In this document: piece by piece, positions 4,800-6,266 of the stretch | Numbering within the stretch: the stretch's first letter is position 1 | How the letters are laid out: each line of letters begins with the position of its first letter | NCBI GenBank assembly: GCA_902766655.1 | Contig: CACXEL010000219.1 | Span: 1 to 6,266 of the forward strand | Origin: an uncultured Lachnospiraceae bacterium | GTDB lineage: Bacteria > Bacillota > Clostridia > Lachnospirales > Lachnospiraceae | Direction of reading: 5' to 3' | Length of the DNA stretch: 6,266 nucleotides | Made by a program: the position numbers and the translations under genes | Notes under the pieces: generated by a model | Told to the model about the DNA's origin: nothing | The model's input: the letters and a program-made list of their open reading frames with translations, nothing else | Databases searched by the model: none

Positions 4800-6266
4800 T
4801 TATCCACGCTTCCGGGCAGCCCTGAGTGTCACAGAGTCCTCCCCGCAGATATGCCGCATGGCTTCCATAAGCTCCGTTGTCACGGTGATGCCCCGGGTCG
4901 TCTCCCGCCGGTATGCCCGGTTCTCCCGGATGTAAATGAAGACCCCATCCCTGCCCGCCGGACCCTTCAGGAGTTCCCTGACCTCCCCGGACTTCTCCTT
5001 CCAGTCGTCCATGGTCGGAAATGCCAGCCACAGCTCCTGCGGCACCTCGGAGAAAAGGGTGATCTCCTCGGCAATCAGCTTACTGGCCTTGTCCTCCTCG
5101 GCGGACACCCGGCCCTCGACGAGGATCTTGGCCTCCTCCTCCGTCTTGGCCTTGTACCGCTCGTAGACGTTGGGGAAAACGAGGACCTCCACACTTCCCA
5201 CCAGGTCTTCAACCGTCAGGAAGCACATGACCTTGTTGTTGCGGGTATACTTGATTGTCCGGCCGGTCACCATACCGCCGACCACCGCCCTGGCGCCGTT
5301 CACCACCCTGGGCTCTCCGGTCTCCTCGTCCGGGGCAAAATCCGTGGACAGGGCGCTGGTCCGCCCCTTGAGAAGACCCGTGTAGTCCTCGAGCGGATGA
5401 CCGCTCAGATACACGCCCATGACTTCCTTCTCGTCCGCCAGGAGCTCCTCCCTGGAGAACTCACCCACGTTTGGCATTCTCACCTCGAAGACCTTGCGCT
5501 GCTCGGGGGCCAGGAAATCCATGAGGGTCATCTGCCCCTCGATCCTCTCCTTGCTCTCCGAGGCCGCCTGGTCCAGGAGCCTGGAATAGATCTGCATGTG
5601 CTGCTTGCGGGTCCCCTCCAGGCAGTCGGTGGCGCCGGCCTTGATCAGGTTCTCTATGGCCCGCTTGTTCATGTCCTTCCCGTAGGTCCTGGAAATGAAA
5701 TCCCTCAGCGACTCAAAGCTCCCGAATTTCTCCCGCTCCTCCACCATCCGGTCGATCACGCCTCGGCCGATGCTCTTGATGGCGTATAGGCCGTAACGAA
5801 TCGCACCGTCCTCTGTAGTGAAAGGTCCCTCGCTGCTGTTGACGGAGGGCGGAAGGACCCGGATCTTCATCTCCCGGCAGTGAACGATGTACTCGGCGCA
5901 CTTGCCTGGGTTGTCTATGACGGACGTCATGAGGGCCGCCATGAACTCGACCGGGTGATAGTATTTCAGATAGGCCGTCTGGAAGGCGACCACCGCATAG
6001 GCCGCGGCGTGGGACTTGTTGAAGGCGTAGTTGGCGAAGTCCATCATCTCGTCGAAGATCTTGTTGGCCACCTCCGGCGCGATGCCCCGGCTCACACAGC
6101 CGGGTACGTTCTGCTCCGGATTGCCGTAGACGAAGTTCTTCCGCTCCTTCTCGAGGACCGAGGCCTTCTTCTTGGACATGGCGCGGCGGACCAGGTCGGA
6201 CTGGCCCATGGAGTAGCCGGCCAGGTCCCGGACGATCTGCATGACCTGCTCCTGGTAGACCATGCA
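4800..6266 (-). CDS. dnaE: DNA polymerase III alpha subunit, C-terminal part (5' end outside window)
   Basis: DnaE is the catalytic subunit of the replicative polymerase. The frame enters from the right edge, so the PHP domain and catalytic aspartates are not seen. About 488 codons remain, numbered here from the Met at 6263. Visible are the fingers-type conserved block MVYQEQVMQI, SMGQSDLVRRAMSKKK (18-33) and FNKSHAAAYAVVAFQTAYLK (81-100); the helix-hairpin-helix region YGLYAIKSIGRGVID (157-171) to RAIENLIKAGATD (201-213); a candidate sliding-clamp motif QMTLMDF (244-250); LSGHPLEDY (286-294); and an OB-fold domain, VVGGMVTGRTIKYTRNNKVM (327-346) with VEVLVFPNVYERY (358-370). This is the DnaE type, not the Gram-positive PolC, since it lacks an inserted exonuclease in the visible part. 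The gene ends with TAA at 4802-4800. No frameshift is seen. Confidence 0.97.
   Translation of the reverse strand, partial: CMVYQEQVMQIVRDLAGYSMGQSDLVRRAMSKKKASVLEKERKNFVYGNPEQNVPGCVSRGIAPEVANKIFDEMMDFANYAFNKSHAAAYAVVAFQTAYLKYYHPVEFMAALMTSVIDNPGKCAEYIVHCREMKIRVLPPSVNSSEGPFTTEDGAIRYGLYAIKSIGRGVIDRMVEEREKFGSFESLRDFISRTYGKDMNKRAIENLIKAGATDCLEGTRKQHMQIYSRLLDQAASESKERIEGQMTLMDFLAPEQRKVFEVRMPNVGEFSREELLADEKEVMGVYLSGHPLEDYTGLLKGRTSALSTDFAPDEETGEPRVVNGARAVVGGMVTGRTIKYTRNNKVMCFLTVEDLVGSVEVLVFPNVYERYKAKTEEEAKILVEGRVSAEEDKASKLIAEEITLFSEVPQELWLAFPTMDDWKEKSGEVRELLKGPAGRDGVFIYIRENRAYRRETTRGITVTTELMEAMRHICGEDSVTLRAARKRG

Noticed and set aside
4851..5789. Long plus-strand open frame (312 codons) opposite dnaE
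   Set aside because: Composition (many His, Leu, Gly) and the absence of motifs indicate an antisense shadow of dnaE.
1..6266. A previously undescribed multi-gene system such as defence, secretion or biosynthetic cluster
   Set aside because: Every sizeable gene belongs to a known housekeeping family, all on one strand with similar composition; there are no mobile-element or phage marks.

Overview
This window looks like an ordinary chromosomal segment of a fairly GC-rich anaerobic Firmicute of class Clostridia, most likely Lachnospiraceae-like. That placement is inferred from the style of the proteins (the PfkA TIDLD variant and the OTCase sequence), strong GGAGG-type ribosome binding sites and the dnaE-pfkA order. 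It is not proven. All credible genes lie on the minus strand, so the window reads from right to left. Every gap between genes is under 200 bases, and I see no plus-strand gene, tRNA, rRNA, CRISPR array or insertion sequence.

Right to left: the C-terminal third or more of dnaE (replicative DNA polymerase III alpha; its 5' end is outside the window); a 151-base gap with a good sigma-A-type promoter and a leader; pfkA (6-phosphofructokinase); 15 bases later a TrmH/SpoU-family RNA 2'-O-methyltransferase that is probably cotranscribed with pfkA; a 176-base AT-rich gap with a promoter and stem-loops; argF (ornithine carbamoyltransferase); a small unrecognised three-helix membrane protein; a 141-base gap full of inverted repeats; birA (single-domain biotin protein ligase without a DNA-binding domain); a 185-base gap; and the N-terminal 77 codons of a MobA-like nucleotidyltransferase that runs off the left edge.

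The genes serve separate housekeeping pathways (replication, glycolysis, RNA modification, arginine synthesis, biotinylation) and do not form a new multi-gene system. The parts worth a second look are the non-coding leaders. The pfkA promoter has a perfect inverted repeat exactly between its -35 and -10 boxes, and a possible 24-codon leader ORF that ends one base before the pfkA start. The argF leader has stacked palindromes and a possible short ORF overlapping the argF start. The birA leader has three inverted repeats and a partial duplication. A GC-rich hairpin motif occurs in two different gaps. The nucleotidyltransferase has a degenerate signature loop.
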